64,000 bases of DNA from Alphaproteobacteria bacterium PA2 (GCA_002256425.1 NKIZ01000001.1:1199943-1263942); one strand, 5' to 3'. Counted from the first letter of the stretch, positions 43,012 through 53,324 are shown. Program-made: numbers and translations. Notes: generated by a model not told the origin, from the sequence alone.

Positions 43012-43917
43012 CTAGCTGCGGCCTTTGCCCTTTCCGCCACGTCCTGAGGAGGGCAGGCAGGATCTTGCGTCTATCCCATAAAGGGTCTGACCGAACTCGA
43101 ATATGCCCCGTTCCACAAGTGTGCGCACGGCCATATGCAGAGGTTCCATACTGCTGGTTCCCCCGGACAGGTCAAAAATTGTTCCGTTGGCGAAGCCGAA
43201 GACCCCGGCCTTGATCTCCCGGCCAATGACCTGCTTCTGATAGGAGACGATGTCGACCACTTCCTGGGTCCGGGTGTTCACCAGGCGCAGATCGATGGCG
43301 ACATTGATGACATAGTTGCGGGCGCGGAACGTGCCCTTGGGCGAGGTGACATCAAGCGCTCCAACCCCCAGGTCGACGCCGTTGGAACTGATATTGGAGT
43401 TCAGCTCGGTGACGCCGCCGACGATGTAGTAGTCGGACCCCGCCACCTGACCTTCAAAGATCCGCCGGTAGTTGTCGGCGGCCTTTCCGGCCAGTTCCGG
43501 GCTGTCTGAAAGGGTGTGCGCCTTGGCATAGGCCAGTTCAATGTCTGAAACGGTGGTGTCGTAACGTTCCACCACCCTGAATCCGGCCCGGCCCAGGGCC
43601 GTCAGGGCGAACAGGGTTGACCCCTGGCCGATCTGCGATCCCGTCTGAAGGTCATACTTGCCAGTCAGGTCGGCTATGCGACCAACCGTAACCCTCGGCG
43701 AGGCCAGACCCCGGTCCGCCGCCATTTTCAGTTCGCAAGTAAGCGCATCGGTATAGCTGGAGACATTGTCAGTGGCCGGCGCGCCGCCTGTGGGCCTGGC
43801 ATAGAGACCGGTCTTGGAGTCCAGGGTCGTGCAGCCAGACAGGGCCGTAAGGCAGACCCCTGCAAGGCAGGCGGCCACCAATGGACGTTTAGGCGATCGG
43901 CCAGATTCAAACGGCAT
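43012..43917 (-). CDS. CsgG/HfaB-family outer-membrane lipoprotein
   Basis: The 301-residue protein has a signal peptide ending in the lipobox LSGC (Cys29). The CsgG domain follows: RVTVGRIADLTGKYDLQTGSQIGQGSTLF in parts, FRVVERYDTTVSDIELAYAK, YYIVGGVTELNSNI, VINVAIDLRLVNTRTQEVV and YQKQVIGREIKAGVF. CsgG forms the curli secretion channel, and its Caulobacter homologue HfaB is needed to anchor the holdfast. A basic Gly/Lys/Arg tail ends the protein. It is divergent from the fibre-like gene at 44228 and paralogous to the gene at 45773. Confidence 0.85.
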   Translation of the reverse strand: MPFESGRSPKRPLVAACLAGVCLTALSGCTTLDSKTGLYARPTGGAPATDNVSSYTDALTCELKMAADRGLASPRVTVGRIADLTGKYDLQTGSQIGQGSTLFALTALGRAGFRVVERYDTTVSDIELAYAKAHTLSDSPELAGKAADNYRRIFEGQVAGSDYYIVGGVTELNSNISSNGVDLGVGALDVTSPKGTFRARNYVINVAIDLRLVNTRTQEVVDIVSYQKQVIGREIKAGVFGFANGTIFDLSGGTSSMEPLHMAVRTLVERGIFEFGQTLYGIDARSCLPSSGRGGKGKGRS

Positions 43918-44227
43918 GGAGGCCTCGACTTGTTTCCCTGGGCCCAGAGCGCTCTCGGGGCATGGAGCCGACTTAAACCGGCAGCCCTTAAGACATGGTA
44001 TGCGCTACCCGCAGTGGTGTTTCATTGTGGGAGTCTTCCAATGGATGTTCTCCCCAAGATCTGTTTCCAAACGACCGGACACCCCCTGGGATTCACCCTA
44101 AATTCCAGGTCGGAGCGAATACAATACAATAAAAACAATAGATTATGGATGGTGCGGCGAATTGGCACGGTGTCTGCAGTCGGAGGTCCAAGGCCGCTGT
44201 GGTCTCGGTTTGAAAAAGGAATTCAAA
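43918..44227. other. Divergent promoter region between CsgG-like gene and fibre gene
   Basis: This 310-bp region holds no protein I can support. It contains a sigma-54 promoter for the rightward fibre gene (44163-44177), preceded by an AT-rich stretch near 44120-44150. Confidence 0.6.
44163..44177 (+). promoter_or_regulatory. Sigma-54 (-24/-12) promoter
   Basis: TGGCACGGTGTCTGC has GG at 44164-44165 and GC at 44176-44177, exactly 10 bp apart, and differs from the TGGCAC-N5-TTGC consensus at one position (C for the first T). Transcription should begin near 44189, giving about 40 nt of leader before the ATG at 44228. Confidence 0.7.
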
Positions 44228-44923
44228 ATGCTTCGCTACATGTCCGCCATTGCCTTCGCCGCTGGCGCCCTGTCCATCGCCGGTTCCGCCCAGGCCCAGT
44301 GCTCCGCCTGCGAACTGTTCCCGCCCATCAACAACACCCAGACCTTCACCCACGCCGTCCTGACCAATGCCGTCAACGTCAAGGTCGATGGCGTCCACGG
44401 CGACCTGAAGGTCTCCGGCACCGCAGTCGCCAACAACCTGTCGATCGACGCCGGCGAAGGCACCACGGGCACCATCAACAACAACCAGTCCTTCGCCTCT
44501 TACGGCACCAACATTTCGTCGACGGTCAATGTCGGCGCCAAGACCGCCGGTCTCGGCGATGTGGGCGGCGCTCTCGACGTCGAGAACACCGTGGTCGCCA
44601 ACAACGCCAGCATCAAGCTCGGCGCCTGCTGCACCACCGCTCCCACGGTCAACAACGTCCAGACCGTGTCCTACGACCCGACCGCCATCGCCAACGTCAA
44701 CCTGAACACGGTTGGTGGTGATGTCGACGTCGCCAACACGGCCGTCGCCAACAACCTGAGCATCGAAGGCCGCGTGGCCCAGATCAACAACACCCAGACC
44801 TCGTCCTGGGCTCCGGTCAACGCGACCGCCAACGTCAACCTCGGCTATGCCGGCGCCAACGTGAACGTCAGCGGCTCGGCCATTGGCAACAACCTGAGCT
44901 GGAAGCTCACCCCCGGTTCCTAA
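44228..44923 (+). CDS. Secreted repeat protein, curlin/holdfast-fibre-like
   Basis: The 231-residue protein has a signal peptide (about 1-23, ending AQA). Four imperfect repeats of about 45-58 residues follow. Each begins with an INNTQT-like motif (residues 34, 83, 141, 186) and ends with a TAVANNLSI-like motif (65, 121, 171, 217). Asn/Gln-rich, alternating hydrophobic strands suggest an amyloid or beta-solenoid fibre as in curlin. Two cysteine pairs occur (CSAC at 25-28, CC at 134-135). ATG at 44228 follows AAGGA. Secretion through the adjacent CsgG-like proteins is inferred. Confidence 0.7.
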   Translation: MLRYMSAIAFAAGALSIAGSAQAQCSACELFPPINNTQTFTHAVLTNAVNVKVDGVHGDLKVSGTAVANNLSIDAGEGTTGTINNNQSFASYGTNISSTVNVGAKTAGLGDVGGALDVENTVVANNASIKLGACCTTAPTVNNVQTVSYDPTAIANVNLNTVGGDVDVANTAVANNLSIEGRVAQINNTQTSSWAPVNATANVNLGYAGANVNVSGSAIGNNLSWKLTPGS

Positions 44924-44933
44924 GAGCCTGGCC

Positions 44934-44961
44934 GCCCCGATCCGGTTCGCCGGGTCGGGGC
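44934..44961 (+). terminator. Strong hairpin between the fibre gene and the HfaA-like gene
   Basis: GCCCCGATCCGG, loop TTCG, CCGGGTCGGGGC form a 12-bp stem (one G-U pair) 11 bp after the fibre stop, followed by GCCTTCCTTTG. It may act as a partial terminator or an RNA-stabilising stem that raises the amount of fibre mRNA relative to downstream genes. Confidence 0.6.
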
Positions 44962-45017
44962 GCCTTCCTTTGCTCAGTGTCTTTGTATTTCCACCTTTCC
45001 AGGAAGCAGGTGCAACC

Positions 45018-45452
45018 ATGGTGAAGATCATCCTTCTGGGCGCTGCGGCGCTCTGCCTGATCGGCACTTCCGCCCAGGCTGCTGGTGCTGGCGGGATCAG
45101 CGCGACGCCAAGCCTTGAAGCGGGATATGGCAATGCGCGCGGCAGTGTTACGGGCGCGTTCAATCCCTCGACCCGGGACGCCAACAATAACCGCGTTGTC
45201 CAGGATGGTCTGATCCAGACCGGCCAGGGCGGCTCGCAGTTCCTTACGGGCGGCATGTCCGGAGGGGCGGCGACGCTCCAGAGCGGCGCGATCAGCACGA
45301 CCAACTATGCGGTTGGCAATCTGATCAATCTTCAGGTCGGCGGGAACTGGAACACCATCGTTCTCAACACCACCCAGATCAACAATGGCGCCCTGTCGGC
45401 GGTCACCACCATCAATGGCGGGACCCAGACCAGCACAGGCCAGCTGAACTAG
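45018..45452 (+). CDS. HfaA-like holdfast-anchor/curlin-like secreted protein
   Basis: The 144-residue protein has a signal peptide (about 1-21, ending SAQA). The mature part is Asn/Gln/Gly/Thr-rich with NPSTRDANNNRVVQDGLIQTG, followed by NYAVGNLINLQVGGNWNTIV and NTTQINNG. The NPxTRDAN-NRV segment and the length resemble Caulobacter HfaA, a curlin-like anchor protein; this identification is from memory of the family. ATG at 45018 is preceded by AGGAAGCAGG. It shares the NNxQ/xQxNNG character with the fibre protein just upstream. Confidence 0.65.
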   Translation: MVKIILLGAAALCLIGTSAQAAGAGGISATPSLEAGYGNARGSVTGAFNPSTRDANNNRVVQDGLIQTGQGGSQFLTGGMSGGAATLQSGAISTTNYAVGNLINLQVGGNWNTIVLNTTQINNGALSAVTTINGGTQTSTGQLN

Positions 45453-45493
45453 TCATTCCTGTTTACGGGGCGCTCGCTCCGAATTCGCCTGGA

Positions 45494-45529
45494 AGCCCGG
45501 CGCCCGTTGCAAACGGGCGTCGGGCTTTT
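45494..45529 (+). terminator. Intrinsic terminator after the HfaA-like gene
   Basis: AGCCCGGCGCCCGTT, loop GCAA, AACGGGCGTCGGGCT followed by TTTT forms a stem of about 15 bp with one mismatch. It ends 77 bp after the HfaA-like stop and separates it from the second CsgG gene. Confidence 0.85.
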
Positions 45530-45772
45530 GGCGTTTGCCGGCCTGTCTCAAAACAAGACGATGCTTCAGGTGAAATTGGCACAGGCTGTTCGCCTGGCGC
45601 GGGAAGTCGAGGCTGAAGCGCCGCGGAAAATTACCCAACACATTGAAGATAAAAAGAAAAAATCGTCCTCGCCCCAGGGGTGCGCTCTGGCCTCGCCCTT
45701 GCAAATCCGATGGACAAGAAACCCTGACGCACAAGGCGGTCGGGAAAGCAGATACAGAAACGGACCTGCGAT

Positions 45773-47106
45773 ATGAATACGGTGACGACGTTCAAGACCC
45801 TGCTGAAGACCACAGCCATGGTTGGTCTTCTGTTTGGCCCGCAACTGGTAGCCTCCGAAGCGCAGGCCCGCGACGCCGGCAACTATGTCTCCACCACAGG
45901 AGACGCGCTCGCAACGGACAACCAGACCGCCTATTCCGGCTCGCTGTTCTGTCTTGCCGATACCGCCCATCGCCGCGGATGGACAGCGCCTCGCATGGCG
46001 GTCGGCCGCATTGCCGACATGACCGGCAAGAGCAATCTCGATGAAGGGGCGAAGGTGACCCAGGGCGCCTCGCTCTTCGCCATCACAGCCCTTGGCAAGG
46101 CCGGGCTGCCTGTTGTTGAGCGCCTGGACTCGTCAGTTTCCGAGATCGAACTCAACTATGCCAAGCAGCATCTGCTGTCTGACACCCCTGAGCGGGCCGG
46201 CATTGACCCCAACAACTATCGCAAGACCCTGGCCGGTCAGATCGCTGGCTCAGGCTACTATATTGTCGGCGGGGTCACCGAACTGAACAACAACATCAAG
46301 TCGTCCGGCTTCCAGCTGGTTGGCAGCAGCGCTGCTTCCAACCCCCTCAATCCGGCTGGCCAGGGCCAGATCACCAACCGCAACTATGTCCTGAATGTTG
46401 GCGTCGACCTGCGGCTTGTGAACTCGACCACCCAGGAAGTGGTGAAGACGGTCTCCTTCCAGAAGCAGATCATCGGTCATGAGAACGAGGCCACACTGGG
46501 CGGCAGCAAGTCGCGCAAGATCCTCGGCCTGACCGGCGGTGTCAGCGCCATTGAGCCGATCCAGGCTGGCGTCCGCGCCCTGATCGAACTGGGCGTCTAT
46601 CAGCTGGCCGACTTCGTCTATACCGGGGAAAACGGTTCAGGCTGCATGTCGGACACCAGCCGGAAGTACGCCGCCATGGACTCGGTCCGCCCGGTCTATA
46701 ATCCGCCCGTCTATGACGAGCCCCGCCCGATGCTGCGCCAGGCTGAGCCCTCCTATGTCCGGCCGACCTATAACCCTCCGGCCTATGACAACCGCGACAT
46801 TGCGCCGACCTATGCGGCGCCCCAGCCCCAATACCAGCCCCAATACCAGCCCCAGTACCGGGACAGCTATTCGTCGCAATCCCAGTATCAGTCACAATAT
46901 CAGGGCCGATACGAAGAGCCCCTTCCGCAGGTCAGTCAGGCTCCCCAGTCGCAGTATCCGGGGGCATATCAAAGCCAGGTTGAGCCCCAGTACGCGCCCC
47001 AGCAGTACGCGCCCCAATACCAGGAACAGTACCAGCAGCAGTACCAGCAGCCCTATCAGGGTCAGCCTCAGGACCTGCCCCGTTACCTTCGGGACAGCTG
47101 GCGGCG

Positions 47107-47110
<4 letters not shown>
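45773..47110 (+). CDS. CsgG-domain protein without lipobox, with Gln/Tyr/Pro-rich tail
   Basis: The protein has 445 residues. Residues 1-33 form a signal-like N-terminus with no Cys lipobox. The CsgG domain covers about 38-285 and parallels the protein at 43012-43917 nearly throughout (VGRIADMTGKSNLDEGAK, VVERLDSSVSEIELNYAK, YYIVGGVTELNNNI, VDLRLVNSTTQEVV, FQKQIIGHENEA). Residues about 300-435 form a low-complexity tail with repeated QYQ, QPQY and YNPPxYD units. The paralogy suggests a duplicated secretion pore or an assembly factor; the tail may bind fibres or peptidoglycan. The stop overlaps the PBP stop by CTAG. Confidence 0.8.
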
Positions 47111-49023
<1,913 letters not shown>

Positions 49024-49116
49024 GGGAAGGCTCCTCTAACCGGCCTGCAAATGCCGACGAATGAGGGCGATCTTGTGTCGTGCTCCCGGCTCCAGGCCAA
49101 GATAATTCGCGGTAAT

Positions 49117-49617
49117 CTAGTTGCTCTCAGAGACGATGGCGCCCTGCAGTTCATCGGCGTCCGGCGCCTCGTAAATGCCCTCCATGAAGTCGAACATCTG
49201 CGGCGTGACGACCATGGAGAAGGTCTCACCCTTCACTTCGTTGCGGGACAGCACCCGCGCCCGGCGGATGTCCCTGGGCGCCGTTACAAAGTGGAACTGC
49301 AAGGGCAGCTCGCAGGCCTGGGCGATTTCAGCCACCCGTGCCCTGTCGCCCTTGCGGGTGAGGCCCAGGTCAAGGACCACACTGGTTCCTGCTGCCATGG
49401 CCCCTGCCGCCACCGACCAGATCTGGGCCTCGCAGCGCTCAACCCGCTCCATGACCCAGGTGAACTCGATCGGATCAGGCATGTCTGCAGCGAAGAGCCG
49501 GGCCATCCAGTCGTCGATCGCGAAATGGACGGCAGGCTCCCGACGAGCCAGGCTCTGGGCGTAGGTGGACTTGCCGGCGCCAGAGGGGCCGAAGATCACA
49601 TGCAGTGTGGCGGTCAT
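49117..49617 (-). CDS. P-loop ATPase/kinase (zeta-toxin or gluconate-kinase-like)
   Basis: The 166-residue protein starts with the Walker A motif GPSGAGKSTYAQSLA, followed by HFAIDDWMARLF and VVLDLGLTRKGDRARV, and a lid region with RRARVLSRN. The single-domain size fits small-molecule kinases of the P-loop type. No antitoxin partner is visible. The ATG at 49617 lies 10 bp after the SDR stop, so the two may form an operon. Confidence 0.75.
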   Translation of the reverse strand: MTATLHVIFGPSGAGKSTYAQSLARREPAVHFAIDDWMARLFAADMPDPIEFTWVMERVERCEAQIWSVAAGAMAAGTSVVLDLGLTRKGDRARVAEIAQACELPLQFHFVTAPRDIRRARVLSRNEVKGETFSMVVTPQMFDFMEGIYEAPDADELQGAIVSESN

Positions 49618-49627
49618 GGGACTGCGG

Positions 49628-50428
49628 CTACTTGACGGAGAAACCCCCGTCAATGACCAGCTCGGCGCCGGTGACATAGCGACTTTCCGCACTGGCCAGC
49701 CAGAGAATGCCATTGGCAATGTCCTCCGGCAGCCCCTTGACCCCCAGGGGAACGGCGTCGGCGGTCATGGCGTCCAGGGTGGCGCTACGGGGTGCGCGGG
49801 CATTGTCTCCGGGTTCACCCGTCCCGATGATGGTGTCCCAGATCGGGGTCTCGATGATGCCGGGGTGGACCGAATTGCACCGTATGCCGTCCTTGGCGTT
49901 GGCGCATTCCATGGCGACGGACTTGGTGAAGAGCCGGACTGCGCCCTTGGTGGCGCAATAGCCCGCGAGAATGGGCGAGCCCTTCAGGCCTGCGACGGAC
50001 GAGATGTTGATGATGCTGCCGCCATCGCCGCTGGCCCGCATCAGGGGAATGCCGTGCTTGCAGCCCAGGAAGACGCCGTCGACATTGATGGCGGTCTGTC
50101 GCTGGAAATCGGCCAGGGTCATATCCAGGACTGAAGCGGAAATGCCGATGCCGGCATTGTTGACCAGGACGTCGAGGCGGCCGTGTCGCGCCTTGATGGC
50201 GGCGATCACGTCGATCCAGGCCTGTTCCTGGGTGACGTCATGGTGGTGGTACTCGGCCTTGCCGCCCATGGCCTGGATGGCGGCGACGACTTCAGCGCCC
50301 TTGGCGTCCTGCAGGTCGGTGACGACAACCAGGGCGCCTTCCTGCGCCAGGCGCTCGGCTGCGGCGCGGCCGATGCCGCTGGATCCGCCTGTGACCAGGG
50401 CCACCATGCCTTGAACTCGACCCGCCAT
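49628..50428 (-). CDS. Short-chain dehydrogenase/reductase (classical SDR)
   Basis: The 266-residue NAD(P)-dependent enzyme has TGGSSGIGRAAAERL, the acidic Asp in VVVTDLQD that favours NAD, VNNAGIG, the catalytic ISSVAG Ser, YCATKG (YxxxK) and HPGIIETP. ATG at 50428 follows GGGAGGA; the long frame beyond it to 51298 runs antisense to the pilin and cyclase genes and is not real. The substrate is unknown. Confidence 0.88.
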   Translation of the reverse strand: MAGRVQGMVALVTGGSSGIGRAAAERLAQEGALVVVTDLQDAKGAEVVAAIQAMGGKAEYHHHDVTQEQAWIDVIAAIKARHGRLDVLVNNAGIGISASVLDMTLADFQRQTAINVDGVFLGCKHGIPLMRASGDGGSIINISSVAGLKGSPILAGYCATKGAVRLFTKSVAMECANAKDGIRCNSVHPGIIETPIWDTIIGTGEPGDNARAPRSATLDAMTADAVPLGVKGLPEDIANGILWLASAESRYVTGAELVIDGGFSVK

Positions 50429-50523
50429 GTGAAGTCCTCCCTTATCGGCGTTAAGTTGGTTGGCGACATGCCTAGCCGAACGACCATGGCATGCAAGCGG
50501 CGAGCACGGCCCAGCCGGAAAAT

Positions 50524-50538
50524 TGGCACACGACTTGC
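50524..50538 (+). promoter_or_regulatory. Sigma-54 (-24/-12) promoter for the Flp pilin
   Basis: TGGCACACGACTTGC matches the sigma-54 consensus TGGCAC-N5-TTGC at every fixed position, with GG and GC 10 bp apart. Transcription should begin near 50550, about 28 nt before the pilin ATG at 50578. Caulobacter pilA is also sigma-54-dependent. Confidence 0.85.
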
Positions 50539-50577
50539 CGATTTCAGGGGGAACAGTCCCGATTTGAGACCCTGAAC

Positions 50578-50796
50578 ATGAAATCGATCTTTGTTTCCGA
50601 CCTGTCTGCCCTGGCTTCGAAGCTGAACCGCGACGAGGGCGGCGCGACCGCCATTGAGTACGCCCTAATGGCTTCTGTGATGGGGTTGGTGATCCTCGGT
50701 GCTGCCTCGCATCTTGGGGCGTCTCTCGAGCAGACCTATAACGGGATAGCCGCCGCCCTGAGCGACGAGCCCAACGTGTCGGCCACCACCCGGTAG
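50578..50796 (+). CDS. Flp/Fap-type IVb pilin
   Basis: The 72-residue prepilin has a hydrophilic leader of about 22 residues and the prepilin peptidase site GG/ATAIEYALM (the G-x-x-x-x-EY signature). The hydrophobic assembly helix SVMGLVILGAASHLG follows, then a short polar tail. Such pilins polymerise into Tad/Cpa pili used for surface attachment. No cpa/tad assembly gene is nearby, so it is an isolated pilin gene. The GGDEF gene begins 7 bp after its stop. Confidence 0.88.
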   Translation: MKSIFVSDLSALASKLNRDEGGATAIEYALMASVMGLVILGAASHLGASLEQTYNGIAAALSDEPNVSATTR

Positions 50797-50803
50797 TCAG
50801 ACC

Positions 50804-52708
50804 GTGTCGGCAAGTCCCAAGCGACCACTCTGGAAGACCTTGCGGGTGGCCTTGCCGCTCGCCCTGGCCATCTGGTGCCTGAACCCCCTGGTTCGGGTCG
50901 ACCGTGCGGTGACCGACCTCTTGCTGGCGAGAGGGCAGGTTGCTGTTTCGGACAGGTATGTCTTTGTCAGGATGACCCAGGAGGACCTGGTTCGCCTTGA
51001 GCATGTATCCGCCCAGAGATCTGCGATTGCCGACGTGGTCGACAGCGCCCGAGCCGGCGGCGCCCAAAGACTTCTGCTGGACTTTATCTTCAGTGGAGAA
51101 GAAGCCAACCAGGGTGATCGGGACCTGGAAGGCGCGATCAGGCGCTTTGGTGAAGACCGGGTGGCTATTGCTTCGAACAATCGACAGGACCTGCCCAGAC
51201 CCAAGGGGTTCTATGAGTCTGCGATACAGGTTGAAGGCGCCTTGACGCCCGATGTGGATGGCCGTTTCCGGTCGGTTGCGAGCCCGGCTGGAGCCCACTT
51301 CGCCAACGCCGCTCTCTGGCTCTCGTCAGGAAACATCGCAGCGGAATCCACTCCACTGGACCTTTCCATAGCGCCCGGGTCCGTCAGGACAGTGACCCTG
51401 GATGCAGCCCGAAACCCTGAGAATGTGGCGCAGTTCAAGGACAAGGTTGTCGTTGTCTCTCTGACCCGCGTGGCGTCCAGGGCCCGCGTCGCCATGCCCG
51501 TTTATGGACTGACAGATCGTGGTCCCTTCTTCCTGGTTGGCGCCCAGTCTGTCGACAGGGAGGCGTCCGCACGCAAGGTGATCGCAGGATGGACCGGCGC
51601 GGGGCTCGCCCTGGCCTGTGTCGCAGCTGGCCTTTGGCTGGGAGCCTTCCTGCGCACCGCCTGGACATTGACGGCGTCATGCCTGGCGGCGTCAGGCGTC
51701 GCCATTGCAGCCGGGCTCCTTGCCACAGAGATAGCTGGACAGGCGGTCTATCCCCTGGCGCTGGCGCTCATCCTGACAGGGTCCTTGCTGACGGCGGTTG
51801 CACTCCGCCTGCAACTGCATGAGCTGGTGAAGACCTTCCTGGCCGGCGACCTGAGCCCTGAAGAGGCCTGGGCCTGGCGCAGTCAGGCTCAGGTTGACCA
51901 GCCGGTCCTGCTGCTGGGCGTCGGCGGCGTCATCAAGCGCGCCAATGCCGAGGCTGTTCGCGCCTTCGGTCTGACCAGGGCGCCCAGAGCCTGGATTGGC
52001 CCGGAAGTGTCCCGATACTGCATGTCATCGCTTGCGCACGGCGGCCTGCGTGGGGTTCAGAAAGACTTCGGCGGGACAACCTGGCGGCTGGAATGGCTGA
52101 GCGGCGACATGGCGCTGGCGGTTTTCCGCGATGTGACCGACCAGACAGTTCTGGTGGATGACCTTGAGCGCAAGCTGGTGACGGATCCGCTTACGGGCGT
52201 GCGCAATCGCCTGGGATTTGACCGCGCCATTGGCGAGGTCCGACTGGGCGCCGGAGAAAAGTGCGGTGTCTTCTTCCTTGACCTCAACGGGTTCAAACAG
52301 ATCAACGACACCCACGGGCATGCGGTCGGCGACGAGTTGCTGAGGGTTGTGGCCAAACGGTTCTCTTCGGTCACCCGCTCACAGGACGTAATCGCGCGGT
52401 TGGGGGGCGATGAGTTCGCCATTCTGACCCGTGGTGACATTACCTCCCTCAAGGCCGTGCGTACGGTCGACAACCTGGAATCCTGCCTGGATGAGGTCAT
52501 CCGGCTGAATGGCCTGGCCGTGAAGGTCGGCGTGGCTGTCGGCTTCGCCCTGAGCACCGAAGAGGACACTGACATCATGGCAGTGGTGGAGCGGGCGGAT
52601 CAGGACATGTATGAGCGCAAGAGGATCCAGAAGTTGTCGCCCCGCCGCAATGCCCAAGGGGCTGACCATTTCGTCTACCCGGCGTCAGCGGACGGCATGA
52701 GGGCCTGA
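50804..52708 (+). CDS. CHASE2-GGDEF diguanylate cyclase
   Basis: The 634-residue protein has an N-terminal helix at about 12-28 and a periplasmic CHASE2-like sensor (about 30-240, with LLDFIFSGEE and GFYESAI-type motifs). Three transmembrane helices follow at about 258-335, then a PAS-like linker and a GGDEF domain from about 460. The active site is GGDEF (about 534-538). The RxxD inhibitory site (RSQD) precedes it by five residues, so both catalysis and c-di-GMP feedback look intact. GTG at 50804 lies 7 bp after the pilin stop, so cotranscription from the sigma-54 promoter is likely. Confidence 0.9.
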   Translation: MSASPKRPLWKTLRVALPLALAIWCLNPLVRVDRAVTDLLLARGQVAVSDRYVFVRMTQEDLVRLEHVSAQRSAIADVVDSARAGGAQRLLLDFIFSGEEANQGDRDLEGAIRRFGEDRVAIASNNRQDLPRPKGFYESAIQVEGALTPDVDGRFRSVASPAGAHFANAALWLSSGNIAAESTPLDLSIAPGSVRTVTLDAARNPENVAQFKDKVVVVSLTRVASRARVAMPVYGLTDRGPFFLVGAQSVDREASARKVIAGWTGAGLALACVAAGLWLGAFLRTAWTLTASCLAASGVAIAAGLLATEIAGQAVYPLALALILTGSLLTAVALRLQLHELVKTFLAGDLSPEEAWAWRSQAQVDQPVLLLGVGGVIKRANAEAVRAFGLTRAPRAWIGPEVSRYCMSSLAHGGLRGVQKDFGGTTWRLEWLSGDMALAVFRDVTDQTVLVDDLERKLVTDPLTGVRNRLGFDRAIGEVRLGAGEKCGVFFLDLNGFKQINDTHGHAVGDELLRVVAKRFSSVTRSQDVIARLGGDEFAILTRGDITSLKAVRTVDNLESCLDEVIRLNGLAVKVGVAVGFALSTEEDTDIMAVVERADQDMYERKRIQKLSPRRNAQGADHFVYPASADGMRA

Positions 52709-52729
52709 TTTAGGCCTGCCAGACCGTCG

Positions 52730-52966
52730 CTATTCGACCTCTTTCAGAATGGCTTCGATGCGGGCGATGCGGGCCTTGAGATCCCCCAGTGTGGTGGCCG
52801 CCTCGGCCTGGGCCGCCGAGGATTGCTCGGCCATTTCCCGATAGCTCAGCTCCTGGGCGATCCGGGCTCTCGCCTGGGCGAGTGACGAAAAGTAACGCAT
52901 GGCGAAGATGATCACGACTGTGCCCATAAACAGGCTCAGGGTCAGAAAATACACGGGCGTGGACAT
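52730..52966 (-). CDS. Small membrane protein with coiled coil
   Basis: The 78-residue protein has one N-terminal transmembrane helix (VYFLTLSLFMGTVVIIFAM) and a long charged coiled-coil helix to the end (AAQAEAATTLGDLKARIARIEAILKEVE in two pieces). This layout recalls PspB-like or membrane-tethered regulators. It starts 9 bp after the ArsR-type gene on the same strand, so it may be its regulated partner. The function is unknown. Confidence 0.65.
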   Translation of the reverse strand: MSTPVYFLTLSLFMGTVVIIFAMRYFSSLAQARARIAQELSYREMAEQSSAAQAEAATTLGDLKARIARIEAILKEVE

Positions 52967-52975
52967 GGTGCTTCT

Positions 52976-53302
52976 CTAGGCTTCAGGTTTCGGGGTGAGG
53001 GTGGCCGCCGCCGCTGCGATGGCTTCCGGGGTAAGCTCGACAGCGAAGTCGGTCAGGTCGAAGAAGTTCAAGGCCTTGCCGTCCGGAGACAGCTCCAGCT
53101 GACTGACCACCAGTCCCGCATCCTCCAGCTTCTGCAGGTGCAGATGCAGCAGGGGGCGGCTGATGCCGATCTCGCGCGCCATGGCGCTGATGTACTGGCG
53201 GCCGCCGGCCGAGAGGGAAGCTATGATCCGCAAGCGGTGTGGGTTGGCCAGGGCTGACAGCATGGCCAGCAACTGGTCTCCGGTCGGTGGGATTCGATCC
53301 AT
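52976..53302 (-). CDS. ArsR-type winged-helix transcriptional regulator
   Basis: The 108-residue protein has a winged HTH: LSALANPHRLRIIASLSAGGR, YISAMAREIGISRPLLHLHLQKLEDAGLV and a wing VSQLELSPDGKALNFFDL. No metal-binding cysteines are visible, so the ligand is not an obvious metal. The start ATG sits at the edge of an inverted repeat (53301-53324), consistent with autoregulation. Confidence 0.8.
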   Translation of the reverse strand: MDRIPPTGDQLLAMLSALANPHRLRIIASLSAGGRQYISAMAREIGISRPLLHLHLQKLEDAGLVVSQLELSPDGKALNFFDLTDFAVELTPEAIAAAAATLTPKPEA

Positions 53303-53324
53303 GCGTCAGGAATAACTTACGCAT
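53301..53324. promoter_or_regulatory. Inverted repeat, probable ArsR-type operator
   Basis: ATGCGT, 12 bp, ACGCAT is a perfect 6-bp inverted repeat overlapping the start codon of the ArsR-type gene and lying 53 bp before the divergent acetyltransferase ATG. Repression of one or both genes is inferred. Confidence 0.5.

Noticed and set aside
45576..45591. TTGGCACAGGCTGTTC as a third sigma-54 promoter, upstream of the second CsgG gene
   Set aside because: The -24 half is good but the invariant GC of the -12 element reads TC at the required spacing, and the site is about 180 bp from the gene.
49117..49617. Zeta-type toxin of a toxin-antitoxin pair
   Set aside because: The P-loop kinase lacks an adjacent antitoxin and follows an SDR gene; a metabolic kinase is equally likely.
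50429..51298. N-terminal extension of the SDR gene to 51298
   Set aside because: The extension is antisense to the pilin and cyclase genes, and a strong ribosome site with a conserved SDR N-terminus supports the start at 50428.
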